DNA of 11,870 bases, from assembly GCA_000435675.1 (NCBI GenBank), contig FR895138.1, positions 2,568-14,437 on the forward strand. The letters are read 5' to 3'. Origin of the DNA: Eggerthella sp. CAG:298. GTDB taxonomy: Bacteria > Actinomycetota > Coriobacteriia > Coriobacteriales > Eggerthellaceae. Position 1 is the stretch's first letter; every line of letters begins with the position of its first letter. This document shows positions 10,976-11,870 of this stretch, one piece after another. Below the pieces are notes generated by a model. It saw only the letters and a program-made list of their open reading frames with translations, did no database searches and had not been told where the DNA came from. The translations under genes and the position numbers were made by a program.

Positions 10976-11870
10976 ACGAACCTCAGCGCGAAGCCGTGCT
11001 GTGCACCGAAGGACCTCTTCTGGTTCTCGCGGGCGCCGGCAGCGGCAAGACCCGCGTGCTCACGCATCGCATCGCGCATCTGGTGGTCGATCTTGGCGTT
11101 GCTCCTTGGCAGATCATGGCGATCACCTTCACGAACAAGGCAGCCGCGGAAATGCGCGAGCGCTTGGGCCAGCTCATGGGCGGGTACGTGCGCGGCATGT
11201 GGGTCTCCACCTTCCACAGCATGTGCGTGCGCATCCTGCGTTCCGATTGTGAGCGCCTAGGCTTCGCGCCGGGATTTACTATCTACGATGATTCCGACTC
11301 GAAGAGCCTCGTGAAGCGCATCATGGCCGAACTCAACATCGACCCAAAGCGCTACCCCGAGAGCATGGTGCGCAATCGTATCTCGAAGGCGAAGAACGAA
11401 CTCGTAACGCCCGAGGTGTTCGAAGACCGTTACAAAGACTCTACGGCGCAGGTGGTCGGGCGTATCTACAAAGTGCTGCAAGAACGTTTGCGCGCCCTCA
11501 ATGCGTTCGATTTCGACGATCTGCTCCTCTACACGTATCTCCTGCTCAAGAACCATAAAGAGGTGCTCGAGGTCTATCAAGATCGTTTTCGCTACCTGTT
11601 GGTGGACGAGTATCAAGACACCAACCATGCTCAGTACGCGCTCACGCAGCTGCTCGCGGCGAAGCATCGCAACATCATGGTCGTAGGCGACGACGACCAG
11701 TCCATCTATTCTTGGCGCGGCGCCGATCTGTCGAACATCCTCGATTTCGAGAAGGACTATCCAGAAGCGCACGTGGTCAAGCTTGAGGAGAACTACCGTT
11801 CAACGGGTAACATCCTCGCGGCGGCGAACGCGGTCATCGAGAACAACTTGATGCGCAAGCGCAAGACGCT
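10951..11870 (+). CDS. pcrA: ATP-dependent DNA helicase PcrA/UvrD (N-terminal part, runs off window)
   Basis: The first 306 residues of a superfamily 1A 3'-5' helicase used in DNA repair and replication fork restart. Motifs in order: Q-motif LNEPQREAV (8-16), Walker A AGAGSGKT (27-34), Ia TFTNKAA (59-65), Ib STFHS (86-90), Walker B VDEYQDT (218-224), motif III GDDDQSIYSWRGAD (246-259) and motif IV region ENYRS (280-284). All key residues look intact. TTGGAG lies 5 nt before the ATG at 10951. Full-length members have about 700-800 residues, so more than half lies to the right. No SOS box is visible upstream. UvrD, PcrA and Rep cannot be told apart with certainty; Gram-positive context favours PcrA. 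Confidence 0.95.
   Translation, partial: MPIDLETLNEPQREAVLCTEGPLLVLAGAGSGKTRVLTHRIAHLVVDLGVAPWQIMAITFTNKAAAEMRERLGQLMGGYVRGMWVSTFHSMCVRILRSDCERLGFAPGFTIYDDSDSKSLVKRIMAELNIDPKRYPESMVRNRISKAKNELVTPEVFEDRYKDSTAQVVGRIYKVLQERLRALNAFDFDDLLLYTYLLLKNHKEVLEVYQDRFRYLLVDEYQDTNHAQYALTQLLAAKHRNIMVVGDDDQSIYSWRGADLSNILDFEKDYPEAHVVKLEENYRSTGNILAAANAVIENNLMRKRKT

Noticed and set aside
1..11870. CRISPR array, tRNA or rRNA genes, insertion sequence
   Set aside because: No regularly spaced repeats, no cloverleaf-like segments, no rRNA-like sequence and no DDE transposase were seen on either strand.

Overview
The window reads as a piece of a high-GC actinobacterial chromosome, most likely an anaerobic Coriobacteriia/Eggerthellaceae-type gut bacterium. 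This is inferred from protein style, base composition and a probable leaderless gene; no marker gene here proves it. It has two compositional halves. Positions 1 to about 3915 are very GC-rich by eye and use many AGG arginine codons. Positions 4414 to 11870 are less GC-rich and prefer CGC/CGT arginine codons. About 500 bp of gene-free, more AT-rich DNA lies between them.

Left half (1-4413): one end of an integrative, probably mobilizable, element. A minus-strand cassette encodes a 70-aa winged-helix/excisionase-like protein, a 357-aa tyrosine recombinase and the start of a ribbon-helix-helix, MobC-like protein that runs off the window. The three genes are joined by two TGATG stop/start overlaps. 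Divergent to them is a 139-aa XRE repressor. The short region between holds three AGAAC-N6-GTTCT-type operators, two of which sit exactly between the -35 and -10 of opposing promoters, giving a phage-like switch. Next comes cargo: a TetR regulator, a class I SAM methyltransferase and a short DtxR/MntR-like metalloregulator. Related palindromes lie before the TetR and the methyltransferase genes. The element appears to end at the 3' end of guaA, a known integration target (for example of Tn5801-type elements). There the guaA stop region forms CTATT-CCCACTC-AATAG, inverted arms around a 7-bp spacer. Five TGAGTTT-type direct repeats that may be integrase arm sites lie just outside it.

Right half (4414-11870): housekeeping chromosome. 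The minus strand carries guaA (GMP synthase) and, upstream of it, a likely two-gene operon of a cupin protein and an AEC-family transporter. The operon is preceded by a MerR-type promoter (19-bp spacer filled by a 20-bp dyad). The plus strand carries uppP (undecaprenyl-diphosphatase, with an unusual internal insert), a leaderless 80-aa two-helix membrane protein, an overlapping chorismate mutase/DAHP synthase pair for the shikimate pathway, a long nested hairpin of unknown role, and the 5' part of a PcrA/UvrD helicase gene.

The most interesting signals are the three-operator switch, the inferred guaA-end attachment site with its repeat field, the MerR-type promoter with no regulator gene nearby, and the roughly 100-nt near-symmetrical hairpin between the DAHP synthase and pcrA genes.
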